In this document: positions 44,870 through 56,600 of the stretch, piece after piece
Position numbering within the stretch: position 1 is the stretch's first letter
Layout of the letters: each line of letters begins with the position of its first letter
Assembly: GCA_014529385.2 (NCBI GenBank)
Contig: CM043963.1
Location: 97,966,912 to 98,030,911, forward strand
Direction of reading: 5' to 3'
DNA: 64,000 bases
From: Adiantum capillus-veneris
Lineage: Eukaryota > Streptophyta > Polypodiopsida > Polypodiales > Pteridaceae
Position numbers and translations under genes: made by a program
The notes under the pieces: generated by a model
Seen by the model: the letters and a program-made list of their open reading frames with translations, nothing else
What the model was told of the DNA's origin: nothing
Database searches by the model: none

Positions 44870-45427
44870 TAAAGAGAATCTTTATTAGAGAGAAACTTTT
44901 TTACAAGCACAAGAAGCAGAGTGACCACTCCGTTTTCAATTCCTTCCCGTGCGGAATATTCCAGAGAAACGAGCTCTCAATTTCATTTTCGTATGTACCT
45001 AATGTGTGGAGCCCTACAGACCATTCTTGATTTTGTTTTCGAAATCCCTGAGCATAGACCGAGGCCTCCTAGCTCCTTCTTTGTGACTAAATACCTGCAA
45101 AAACAACATGAAACAACTCCTATAGCGAATTCACAATCGGTACCTATCACCCGGAATGAGAAAACCGACCTTCGGGCACTAGCTTCGCATGACCACTTGC
45201 AAATTCCCGGTGGAGGTGCTCCTTGCTGCTAACGCTGGTGAAACTGGGAGGCTAAGAGAGAGCGTGGGCTGTTTTTACAGGCATTCATACCCAACAAGAA
45301 TAGCCAGTGCAGTGCCGGCCAAAATAACTTCAGAAGGTAGCACTAGGCGAGGAGGGAGGCTGGCGGTAGTTTATAGCCAACGCTTGTTATTTTTCCACGG
45401 AACCTTGTTTTATTTTAAGCACGGGCT

Positions 45428-45446
45428 GCCCACTTATTAAGTGGGC
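45428..45446. repeat. Perfect inverted repeat
   Basis: GCCCACTTA, one T, TAAGTGGGC: nine-base arms able to form a hairpin. No clear role. Confidence 0.8.
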
Positions 45447-45972
45447 GGCCAGTCAATGTTTTAAAATATGTGAACCTGTTTAAAAACTCGATAAAACTCA
45501 ATGGGCTGAAAATTGATGCTACAGAGACACGTTCCAAGCATCCCCGGTCGCAATTCTCATACACAAATGCTATGCACACACAGACTCCTCTCGGAAAAGC
45601 ATCCACTTTTCCAAAAAAACACTTAAAAATATTCTGCTTCATGAAAAAGCTTCTCAGAAACCATCTTTCTTCTTGTGCTTGCAGCTTTACGCGTATTTCT
45701 TTTTCCAAATTGGATTTCCTGCCAAACCAATGGAATATTCCCTTTCCAATGCTCATGTCACCCATCATGTGACGCATCAGGAACATCCGTTTCCACGTCT
45801 CTCCTACCGAACTAACAATACAACCCCTTCGCGATGCTTAATGTCACCCATCATATGACACATCAAAGTTGTCCGTTCCTCATGGCTTTTAATAATCCCA
45901 GTAAATCTGCGGTTCCTAACCTTTACGGTTGAAGTCCACACAGTTAAATATCCTAATTTCAATAGATTGAAA

Positions 45973-47575
45973 TTACTCAAAAAAATAAGAAAATAGTCCA
46001 TTTAGCAATATCCCTCTGGCTTCTAAACAATTGTCCTCAACTATAGTGCTTGTACATATCCTTCCAGAATCTCGGGATAAGATGTTGATTCTTGCTGGAT
46101 CATCCACACAGCATCTAAAGTAGAATAATTCTTGAAATTTACCAAATACTTTCATGTAATCTTTCCGGACTTGAGTAACTGTTAACCGCTCCTGATGATA
46201 AATAATTTGCTCCGGTTGAAGTATTTCTTCTGTTTCCTCAACCTTGAGAGATTCCTCAGCAATAGACCGACTTGGAGGCGGTCCCACATATGGCCGGAGT
46301 AAACTAACATGAAAAGCATTATGGATCCTCCAATTATGCGGTAGCTCTAAAAGGAATGTCACATCGTTCACTTGGTCAATTATCTTAAATGGCCCATAAA
46401 AAGTTTTACCACTTTGAACTTTCCCTTTATGAGTCGCTTCTTTCTTTAGTCTTGCCTTCTCAAACTTGAGTAAGACCAATTGATCGACTATTAAGTCCAG
46501 ATTCCTTTTGTGCTTGTCTGCAGCTTTCTTATGTTTTTCCTTAAGAGCTCAAAATTGCTCTCTTAACTTGCCCGTAGGCCATGTCCAAATCCCGGACAAA
46601 CTCATCCACTGCAAAAATCTTATCCTTACTCAAAAGGATTGGTGGAAGTAGAGGCTTACCATAAAGAAAGGGCACTTTCCCTGTAGATGAATGTACGGTA
46701 TTGTTATATGGGTACTCAACAAGGGAAAAATACTTCTCCCAATCAGACTGTCTGTCCGACATAGAAGATTTCAACATATCCAACACTATGGAGGGCAATC
46801 TCACTCTACCCATCTGTTTGAGGATGATATGCAGAAGAAAAACTAAACTTCGTGCCAAGGTTATCAAACAAAGCATGCCACAAATTTCATGTCATGCAAG
46901 GATCTCGATCACTCACAATAGACTTAGGCATCCCATGATGCTTAAAAATCTTTGCTAGAAAAATCCTAGCCATATCATCTGCTTTGATCGTTTTCCTTAT
47001 TGGAATAAAGTGAGTTTGCTTGCTAAATCTATCCACATGGTCCAGATCGCATCATTTCCAGATCGCATCATTTCCATCTGAGTCTTTGGGAGATCCATGA
47101 TAAAATCCATGGCAATACTCTCCCATGATTTGATCAGGCACAGGCAAAGGTTGAAGTAACCCAGGCATCTTATGCCGATCGTACTTTACTTTTTGGAAAA
47201 CCAAGCATTCCCTGATATACTGATCGATGTCTGTTTTATGGCTTGGCTTAAAGAAATATCTTTCCAATGCTAAGGTTGTAGGGAGGATACCCCAGTGACC
47301 CGCATAGGGTGAAGCACGCGCTTCTTCCATAATTTTCTTCCTCAATGGCACCGCCACGCAAATTGCGTGGTGGTTGTAGAGGTAACCATCCCAACTGGAA
47401 TAGAGATATTCATCTCTCCGTTCTGTAACTTGCTACAAATGAATGAGAAGCCTAGGTCGTTTGGATACAAATCCAGAAGTGATTATGGTTCATGGTGATA
47501 TAGAGAAGTTACTACATTCATCCTAGTAGGCCGTCTAGACAATGCATAGGCAACCACATTCTTACTCTTAGCCGC
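45973..47575 (-). pseudogene. Minus-strand gypsy pol relic (RNase H end to chromodomain)
   Basis: On the minus strand: the RNase H end (KNVVAYALSRRP, about 47530-47575), integrase zinc region (SPYAGHWGILPTTLALERYF, 47052-47357), part of the catalytic core region (46541-46876) and the C-terminal block with a chromodomain-like tail (45973-46479; [29 protein letters not shown]). It is closest to X pol. No LTRs are identified; it is broken in many places. Confidence 0.82.
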
Positions 47576-47745
47576 AAAGATCCAAATCGTACAAGATTGG
47601 CCAACTCCCACTACGGTACATGATATGCGTAGCTTTTTGGGATTGTGTTCCTATTATTGGCGGTTTATCGGAGGCTTTGCTCAAGTAGCAAGACCACTCC
47701 ATGACCTAGAGGCTAGCAAGGAAGAAGATCCCTTTCAAATAGGGA
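47576..47745 (+). pseudogene. Plus-strand RT-end relic abutting the minus-strand relic
   Basis: Reads IVQDWPTPTTVHDMRSFLGL then CSYYWRFIGGFAQVARPLHD, the conserved end of gypsy reverse transcriptase. It is on the opposite strand from the relic immediately to its left, so the two were brought together by inversion or separate insertion. Confidence 0.75.
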
Positions 47746-47778
47746 TTCAGACAATAAGGTATCTATTCGCGCACACAT

Positions 47779-47814
<36 letters not shown>
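47779..47814 (+). repeat. Poly-G run, 36 bases
   Basis: Uninterrupted G tract, the longest homopolymer in the window. The length may be uncertain if it comes from an assembly. Confidence 0.95.
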
Positions 47815-47819
<5 letters not shown>

Positions 47820-47952
47820 CACCAACACATCTATACCCTATTCACATACAAATTGGCAATGTTTGTATAGCTTTACTGAAAGAGATAAGAGCCTCACCGG
47901 TAACTAAAAGGCTTGATTTGGTTGAGTTTTTAAGTGCAATCTTTTGTTCTCC

Positions 47953-49240
47953 TTATTCAAGCATAAGTGACGAGAAGTATTCTTCAAAATCATGGTCAAT
48001 GGTGGGAGCTCTTCGCCCCAGTCTTGCCTCTGCATCAAAGCCACAACAGACAATATCAGCTGCCTAGAAGCTCATAAAGTCCGACATTTTCTAAAACTCC
48101 ACATCCAGAGGAACTCTATTACAACAAATCTTGAAGAGTTTTGAAAGATCTACGTTGAAAAGAGACAAAAACTCCTTTAATGCGTTAAGTTCAGAACTTA
48201 CCTTCTTCAAGGCTCAGACGCCCAGATGATAATACATAAGACGGACCAAGCTCCTCCGTTTTTCCCTTATGAAGAAACGGGGAATGCAAATCTACCCTGG
48301 GTCTAAAATGCCCACTTGTGCTGAAATTATCTAAACCTTCACTTCTTTCTTGAGCTCTTGGTCCTACCAAGCCCTCAGCTCTACTATTGACATTATGAGA
48401 TGCCGCAAACGATTCCTTAGAAACAGACCCATATTTGTCAGACAATCTCTGCTTTGGCCTGATTTCTTCCGAAAAAGATTTTCTGGTAGCACAAGAAGAA
48501 CCACTCTCAGATGCCATTGGGAAGAAAGTAAACCCTCTCCTCCGACTTGTACTATGCAATGAACTGTTGCCTTCAAGCCGGTTTTCTCGCAACATAACAT
48601 CTGACCCAAACGCATCTTTAACCGAAGCCTCATCTATGCTCCACTTGGGGTTCAAGCTACTTTTCTCGCGCCTTGAAATGATATGCGTAGCCTTTCCTGA
48701 ATAGGAGACTCCTTCAAACTCACGCATGGATACACTACTTGTTCGTGAATAAGTGACCTCACTACATTCAGAAGCTGTCCCCTCACATTTAGAAGCAGCT
48801 GCAGAATCGGAAGCTGGCCCTTCACATCTAGAAGCAGCTGAACGATACATCCATTTATCTTTCCGACTTGCTTCAAAAGTTGAGCCTCTGACACTCTTCA
48901 AGGCCTCTGTATTATAGCTTTCTGTGTCTGAAGGTGCCTGTGAGTGTGTGAAAACTGAAGGGTTCTTAGAGCTCACCACATTCGTGAACATGGTAGAGTG
49001 GCCAACGCACATGCTGCTACTGCAATCTGATGTAACGGCAGCAGAAGCTGAATTCCACATAGACCCGTGTGCTCCATCCACCATACACTCTGGACGAATT
49101 GTTGAATCGTTCGCTGAGTCAATGGAAGAGTCTAGCTCAGATTCAGAGATGGACAAAAGCCTCTTTGGAGAAGAAGTGCTGAGATGAAATCCATCTGGGT
49201 GGTGCCTTTTCTTACAAGCAATGACTATGTCCCTCGGCAT
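47953..49240 (-). CDS. Candidate FHY1/FHL-like phytochrome nuclear-import adaptor, two exons
   Basis: Seen: exon 1 runs from the ATG at 49240 to 48202 (346 codons plus one base). It ends at a strong donor (AAG|GTAAGT). Exon 2 is 48029-47953 (77 bases) after an ATGCAG acceptor and restores the frame to a TAA stop; total 371 residues. The frame is open a little further upstream (to 49285) but only from a GTG, so the ATG at 49240 is preferred. The protein is Ser-rich and probably disordered. Near its start it has a basic cluster (CKKRHHPDGFHLSTSSPKR) fit for a nuclear localisation signal, and it ends RAPTIDHDFEEYFSSLMLE. Known: FHY1 and FHL carry light-activated phytochrome A into the nucleus. 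They are conserved mainly in an N-terminal nuclear signal and a C-terminal phytochrome-binding motif with an EFExYFSxLML-like core. Inferred: this is a longer homologue. Arabidopsis FHY1 is about 200 residues, so the length differs. A different Ser-rich protein cannot be excluded. Confidence 0.6.
48030..48201 (-). other. Intron of the FHY1-like gene
   Basis: 172 bp on the minus strand, GTAAGTTCTG...TTTGATGCAG, T-rich, phase 1. Splicing keeps the frame open across the junction; reading on without splicing ends within a few codons. No transcript evidence is available here. Confidence 0.7.
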
Positions 49241-49282
49241 CTCTCTGGATGAAAACCTGTTGTGCCCAAAACACAGAGATGA

Positions 49283-49284
<2 letters not shown>

Positions 49285-49329
<45 letters not shown>
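49285..49329 (-). repeat. (GA)n tract upstream of the FHY1-like start codon
   Basis: On the minus strand about 22 GA units end about 45 bases before the ATG at 49240. GA-rich 5' leaders are common in plant genes and can act as GAGA-type elements; here the role is only inferred. Confidence 0.85.
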
Positions 49330-49333
<4 letters not shown>

Positions 49334-50640
49334 ATCAATCAACAGGAACGGAGACTAGATCCTACACTTAATTAACCAATTCTGCTCCAACTTGCTTGGG
49401 GATGGATGACTGTTATCTTGGGTGCGCCATGGAAGTGTTATCCCACCGGCATCGGGTCATCATGCCAATGGGCTTATCGTGGCTTTTAGCTAGAGCAAAT
49501 GGGCTCTTCTGGCAAGGCGAAAATCGAAACGAAAGGTGCGATCAGGGCGCGTGAGAGACAGAGACGGAGGAGTCAGGACGACGAGAAACGGTGATGAGTT
49601 GTGTGCCATTAAAAGGTCGACCAAGTGAGCTTACAAATGAAATGCAGACACAAAGGCAGGCATTCACGTGGCTGGGGGGTGCCCCTGTGTCCGGCCATCT
49701 GTGTCCACCGTTTAGGATGTTTCTAGGACGCCCAATTCTAGCCTGAGAAGGCCTTAGTAAAGCATTTAACTCTTGTGAGCACTTGTGGACCATCGCATGA
49801 AGCTTGTTGATTAGTGTCGCATGGCACGTTAATGATGGCAACCTTTTTGGCCTGCTAAAGCCTTACAAACAAGGTGGTCTATAGTAGCCGAGGGCACTGC
49901 CTTAAAGTAAAAATTAAAATTGTTGGTTCAAAGTGTTATTAAATATGCTTGGCGGTTCATAGTAAATGATATAAATTGTGATCTGGGTTATGGAAGATAT
50001 GTGGTTTACACTAGTAACTTACTGAAAAGTGTGGCGTAGGAGAGAAAGTATTCAAAGATCTGAACCAATATGACCCACTCCCAAGGTGTTGTATCTTACT
50101 CTTGCTGAGAGAATTTCTTGAGAATAGCGTTATTGCATTGTGTCCTAACGTTTGCAACCTTCCCAGCAAGAAGAAAAATACACATTACGAGGGTTACAAT
50201 CGAAAACCTTTTTCTATCATTTTATGTGTTCACTAAGGTCAACTTTGCGTTGGCTCAACCATGATTCGACCTATGAGCAGAAATTCGCACTGTCACACTG
50301 AGTTAACTTTCTTTGAGTAGTTTAAGGCAAGTCTCGTAAGGCGCGAGGTATTGAACTCTTTGAGGGGCCAATTTTTCTAGGAAGGTTTGTTAGAAAGCAC
50401 AATCAACCTAGATAGAATAGAGAAAATAAGCTAAACTTCTTTACTCTACATCAACAAACCAGACTTCTTTGACAGATCCATAGACAGTTGCCATCATTCT
50501 AAAATCAAGAAAAAAAACTGAAGTTGACAATCAAGTTCGTGGCAAGGAACTCGATACACACATGATGGCACTCGCCTTCCTCACAGAATTTTTGTTGATT
50601 TCCTTACCATTTTTCTCTTGTAGACACAATCAAAACTTGT

Positions 50641-50706
50641 AAGGTGCCGCTGGGAATCGAACTTGACACACATCCACCTTAACCACTGGGTTAAGATCCC
50701 ATTGGC
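50641..50706 (-). repeat. tRNA-derived SINE head or tRNA relic
   Basis: On the minus strand: GATCTTAACCCAGTGGTTAAGG (A-box region, about 50680-50697), then GTTCGATTCCC (B box, 50652-50662). Box spacing is as in tRNA genes. The acceptor stem does not pair well, so this is more likely a SINE head or pseudo-tRNA. The SINE body, if any, would extend left from 50640. Confidence 0.6.
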
Positions 50707-52585
50707 TCTTTCAACATTATTGCTCAAGCATGTCATAGAATTTAGCACATGTATTATTAAATGATACTCGGAAGTAGGAAGGATAAAGCAGAAGCCATGC
50801 CTCCTTTTGAGCCACTATTCACTCTTCGACGGATGTCTTGCTTCCCTTTCCAAGAACTATGTACTCATAACCACGTAGTAATGTACAAATCAAGAGGCAG
50901 TTCAAAGCTACACAACCAAGGAGACACCTTCGAAGAAATTACCCATCAGCATCATTACAAGTTCCTTGGTAGGGCAGAAGAGGGGTCATGGGGAAAACTT
51001 AATGGCGACCCAAAATGATAGTCTTAAGTTTTCAAGTGACTCGGTACAAGTTTGAAAAAACCCATAATGTTAGTCTTCAGATGAGCTCGATGAACATCTG
51101 GTTTACAAATCAAAGATACCTGCAAAGAAGAAGAGCTTTGTTAGAATTGGCTATGCATGACTTCAGTATTCTTAAATAAAAGAAGAGAGATTTGAATGCA
51201 AATTGTCAAACTAAACGACCATCAACGCAAAAGTACTATGGACGGAACAGATTGTCCATGGTAATGAATTATCATATCAAATGGGCTGGAACTTCTTTCT
51301 TATTCACTTGGCTAGGACTGAGCTTTCTTTCTTTCCTTTTTGAACCGGCCTCTTTTGCGAGTTCATCTCGGGAGAAAAATTGGGATTGATGTACGTTAAT
51401 TATTTCATGGATGATCTACTGGAGATTCAACAGCATCGAGCAAGGTTACTGAGAAAAAGAGAGGCCTACAGACCAGGAGACACACCCAGAGATAGATCTC
51501 AATGTTCTTTCATCCATAGAGTGAGCAAAGATGAGAGCAGTCAGAGAGGACTAGGAGAGATATTCTAAGTGATCGAGTAGGCAAGCTGGGGAGATCTAGG
51601 AGGCCCAACCGGAGGAGGTTGAAGCATAGGATCACATTCATATTGGCACGACATAAGAGACTCCCTATGTGGATTCTCACCATGGAGGACGTCGGCACAA
51701 TCATTCACCGGCTGATGTGAACCATCAATGGATTTGATACATACATATCCACAATATGTATTTTGAGACACCTACCCATTTTTTGTATATGTACCCCTCG
51801 GCTCATGCTACCCGCCTCTTGCATCTCTATTGGTGTTCTTGTTTAGTATAATTTCTTTCCTTTATCCAAACTTGTATCAGATTCATGGTCATTTTGGCCT
51901 GTTAATATAATATTTCATTTCATTACTCTCGTTTGGATCAGCCAGAGAGCAGTGTCTCTCTTCATCTCTAATACCCGCGCACACTTTTCTCTCTCTCCCC
52001 CATCCTCCTACCCTCTCACTCTCTCCCTTGCCTTCTCTATCTCGGATCACCAGCCAAAGGCGAATTCCCTCTCCCCTTTTGACAGGTAAAGGTTCTCCCT
52101 CTCTCTTTTGTTCTCACACCCTCAATACACACATACACTCTTGTTCACACACCATCACCCTCTTGTTTTCTCTTGCTCTCATAAGCTGCTAAGCAAAAAA
52201 ACATTTCTCTCTTGTATTCATATCCATACACACACACACTTACTATGCACACACTCTCGCCATCTTACACGCACTCAATATAAAAACACCTAAAACACAC
52301 AGACACAATGCATACATACACATTCACAATACGCTTTTACCTACAACACACACATGAACACCATGCACTACACGCCCTTACATGTATAAACAAAAAACAA
52401 CAAACAAGTTTCAACGAACATAATTGACGACAAAGGCGATGGCTAAACACGCCACAAATAAAGCAACTGCACCAAAGGTGTGCATCGAGCACACAGACAA
52501 CCAACCGGACAATCCCCGGCCACTTCTCCTCAAGCGGCCTTTTGGCTAGTGAGTTGCCAAACAGTTTGTAATTTGTGTAAAAGAA

Positions 52586-52587
52586 GT

Positions 52588-52646
<59 letters not shown>
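52586..52646 (+). repeat. Compound (GT)n(GA)n microsatellite
   Basis: About 13 GT units (52586-52611) followed at once by about 17 GA units (52612-52646). Confidence 0.97.
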
Positions 52647-52647
<1 letters not shown>

Positions 52648-53648
52648 ACCTGGTCTCTCAGAGGACAATCAAAGCGCCTACAAATTGTTCTCATGCATAG
52701 CTGCAGCTCATCGTTCTGTCGAAAAGCGACAGCTGCATCCAAATGTAGCACGCAGCACTCACAAAACCCTCCTGGCGTCAATTTTTAATTAAGAAATACC
52801 TCTATGGTAACAAGCATTCACAACAAAAATAGCAATCCAATGCATGCCGTCCACCTAAAAAACATACCCTTACTGGGCAACTCCCAATTGGCCTGAGGCC
52901 CTATGGCCATGGCGACAAGAATCCTCCCCATAGACCCTGCCTAACGGCAGTGCCAACAAAGGGAGAAAGGTGTACATTCGCCTACTTTTGCCAAGTATTA
53001 TCTCTACTTTTGGAAAAGATCGTCGATCCCGGACACGGCTGGACATCCCCTTTAGGTTTTCCAAAGTGAAATGGTTGCATCTACATCGTACACAGGGCAT
53101 TGGACAGGTGAAGTGCATTTGTTATTGTAAGCTTTGTAAGCCATGCCAACGTTTAATGTTCAAGCTTGTGAGCATGGGATGTGTGTTTGTTAAGCCGTCG
53201 AAAACCTTAATGTATGTATGAATCGGCAGGAGCGCTGATTGGAAACGGTGCGACCTTTTGTATCATTATGTTCATGCGGAGTTATACAGTCACGAGCCCT
53301 CTACGTGTTGTAATTGTATCAAGATGAAACTGTATTTTGATGTTAATGATGATGATGATACTAGTACGGTGAATTATGTTTGGTCTCTTGTACCTTATCT
53401 GTAATGATGTATTCTTGAATTCTACCTGTAATCGTCTTTATACACGGATAACACCACCACGATGATTGGTGGTAGCTGTGGAGTTGGGGTTCATGGCGCT
53501 GACCACTGAGGCACGACGGATTTCATGTTACGGTGCGGACAAGGTCTCATGGTCCACCTTCTCCCATCCTTCTTTCATCATGGTAGCAACGTCAATTACG
53601 ACAATCCCACCTAATTAGTGACGCCACTCTGGCAGAACCAAAAGACTT

Positions 53649-56600
53649 ATGGGGGAAAGGGCGTTGGAAGTCGATACGATCGAAGTCACAGATACATTTG
53701 CCCAAGTGGACACTCTCGAATTGGACCGATTTATAGACGTACGACGCGAATCTGACTCCACTCCGGAATCTTTGCAAACCGCGTCTCCTTCTTCGGATCG
53801 GGCTTATGAATCAGATGGTGTTGGCCTTCCCGAACCACTTTTGTCGACGCTAATGGGATTTGGCCTTGGAGGAACTACAACAGCAACTGCGGCCATAGTA
53901 CCAGTAGTAGTCACAAGTCGTAATCTAGGTGGGGGTGTCACCACCATTGCGAATCCCACTTTACCAATTAGAGGGACTAATTGCGGCTATAGGAGTCCCA
54001 CCCGGGGGTTCAGCGGCGCCTGTTATGACTGGACCAGACCCTTCCGGAGCTTTCAATATGGTAGGACCAGGCGGTAAGCATCATGGTCTCAAGTACAAAA
54101 AATTTGCAGGAAAATCTAATGAAGATCTCAATTTCCATGTTCGATCCTTTGAAAAGTGGTATGCACTATTGGACGGTAGTGGTGATGTGGTGCATAAGGA
54201 AACAGTCTTTGAAACTACTTTGAGTGGAAAAGCTTCGAAGTATCTTGCGAAATATCCAATGACTTATTTCAAAACTTTTTGGAATATTGTTGTAGCGTTC
54301 TTGAAGAGATTCCGTACAGAGAAAATGACTTCGCAGATGATGGAGCATTTGCAGTTGTGTAAGGAGAAGAGATTCAATGTGGAAACTTACACAGGTAAGT
54401 TACGCATCTTACTTCAACGGATGTGAATTGCACGCCGAGCGGACGAGATGATGAATTCGTATTATGTACGGGGTTTGCGAAAGAGTCTCCAAACCGCACT
54501 AGCCACAATTCACCTGGAAAGGGTATCATTGGAACGGGTTATGTTGGTAGCCCAGGTGGTGGAGAGATCTTTGGGTGTTCCCTTCTAACGAAATTTAAGA
54601 AGCAGTCAACAGAAAGTGACTCCGAAGACGATACAGACAATGAATCAGAAGAGGATGCGAGCTCAAAAGAGGACAAAGGTCCCCCTGCACGATCAAAAAA
54701 GACCAAGGAAGCCAAAAAGAAGGCCCTGGTTGTGGTGGCAAGAAAGGGATAACCCTCGGAAGTAGACACCTCAAAATTACATTGTACCAAATGTTAGAAT
54801 GACGATCATTCAACAAGCAACTGTGCACTAAATCAAATGTGGTGCGACGTTTTTCAGATGAAGAATCATAATACCAGCCAATGCCGATATAATTCTCGGA
54901 ACATGGTCAATTGGCAAAGTCAACAAAAGAAGCAGCCAAGTCAATCACCCAATGCAGTAGTTGCACACTAGCAAGAGACCCATCCCTTCAAATCAAGGAC
55001 TCCGCTTTTGTGGCCGAGGGGGCTGCAAAATATGACCACAAGAAAGCAAAAAATGGAAAAGCGCCTAGTACAAACATGGTGTCCATTGATCTACTGATAG
55101 TGGAGGATGTAACAACAGACGCACTTAACTATGTTGACCCACCAGTCCAATTCATCACCCGCTCGGGAAAGGAAGTTCATCCGAGTCGAAAGGTGGTTTT
55201 GAAACCCGTTACGAACAAATAATTGCCTTACAAAATACGGTGAAATGGGCGGAGCAAGAACCCGTATTGTTACTTCAAGTTCGTCCGGAGGAAATTCCAC
55301 CAAAAATCTGGGATAGACAAACACGACTGCAACCATCGAAGAAAAGACGGAATGTGGGAGTAACTTGTGATGTTCCTACTACAAAACCAGTTAAGATTGA
55401 CCTTGTGATGAACCCTGTAACAAAAATGGCCGAGATTGATATTTGGGACGCTATGGTACAGCTTCCCATTCATATCAAGATGGGAGATATGCTCCAATTG
55501 GTTCCCGCTTTCAAGAAATAGTTAATGTATTCACCGAAATGACCATCAACCATTAAAATTATACTAGAGAAATGAGTTCTTTGGCATATGATTGAGGCTC
55601 GTTGATCACATCGAGGCAGCAACATAAAAAATGTATTGGTGGTAGATGGCGGTTTCGGAGTCAATATCATTACATGGAAAATGTGTAAGAATTATGGATG
55701 GTGTGAATTGGAATCTGTCTCGTTCTTTGTCCGGATGGCGGACAAAAGAAGATTTCAAACCCGCAATATCCTACGAGGTATCACATTTGATATTGGATGA
55801 ATCCCTTTTGCGGTATCCTTTGTGGTGCCGGATCTCCAAGGCCTACAATCTCATTACCAGATATTGTCGGGCTAACCATGGTTGTGACAAGCCAAGGTGA
55901 ACCAAATTGGGCCAGGCTTACGCTAACAATACGGAGAGGATCAAGGAAGGTACAAGTTATGTATCAACAAGCCAATGATCTTTGTGATGAGAGTCGACCT
56001 ATTGTGACTGAACTTGTAAACATGATCGAAGGATTAACAGATGAGGAAGAAGCTGAATTCTTGCAAGAAAAGCAGGATTTGATGGCTATTTGTACGGTGG
56101 ACATCGAAGCCATTTGAAGTCATTATGCGGAGAATGTCCCGACCAAACCATGGTGGGCTGAAGCTGAGTTAAGTTCCAAAAGTGATGTTCTAGACTTGGC
56201 GGAAAAGAGTAAATCCAAATCCAAAATGATGGATTTGAAAGAGTTATTTTAGCAAGAATGCAAATTTGAGAAGCAAATGAATAAGGTCTTGCGAGTCAAA
56301 GAGGATGCAATCTAAGAAGTCAACTTGGAGACATCATACATCCCTAAACATGTCAAGATTTGTGCGGATTTGGATGAATCCTTTCAAACGAATTTGCTCA
56401 AGCTTTTGACGAAGTTCATGGATGTGTTTGCATGGGATTATTCGGATAAGAAGGGTCTTAATCCCAGATTTTACCAGCAGCGCATCAATTTGAAGAAGGA
56501 TGAGATTCCCACCAAGCAGACTTAGTATCTCATTAAAGAGGAACTCGATAGGCTATTGAAGGTTGGATTCATTGCCCCAGTTGATAATCCGAAGTGGATC

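Larger units (their letters stand above)
44527..45972. other. Unassigned sequence
   Basis: Contains a 22-C run (44848-44869), a perfect short palindrome (45428-45446) and a pair of short direct repeats (about 45755-45792 and 45841-45878, ATGTCACCCATCATRTGACRCATCA). No gene was recognised. Confidence 0.5.
49330..53590. other. Unassigned intergenic sequence, including the putative promoter of the FHY1-like gene
   Basis: The first kilobase would be promoter of the minus-strand gene; no clear TATA box is evident. The rest holds a SINE-like head (50641-50706), a C/T-rich stretch (51950-52110), an AC-rich stretch (52100-52400) and a GT/GA tract (52586-52646). Frames such as 51380-51568 and 52970-53221 show no family features. 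Confidence 0.5.

Noticed and set aside
51380-51568. Possible small protein MGLMYVNYFMDDLLEIQQHR...
   Set aside because: Isolated, with no neighbours, domain or splice context; chance open frame cannot be excluded.
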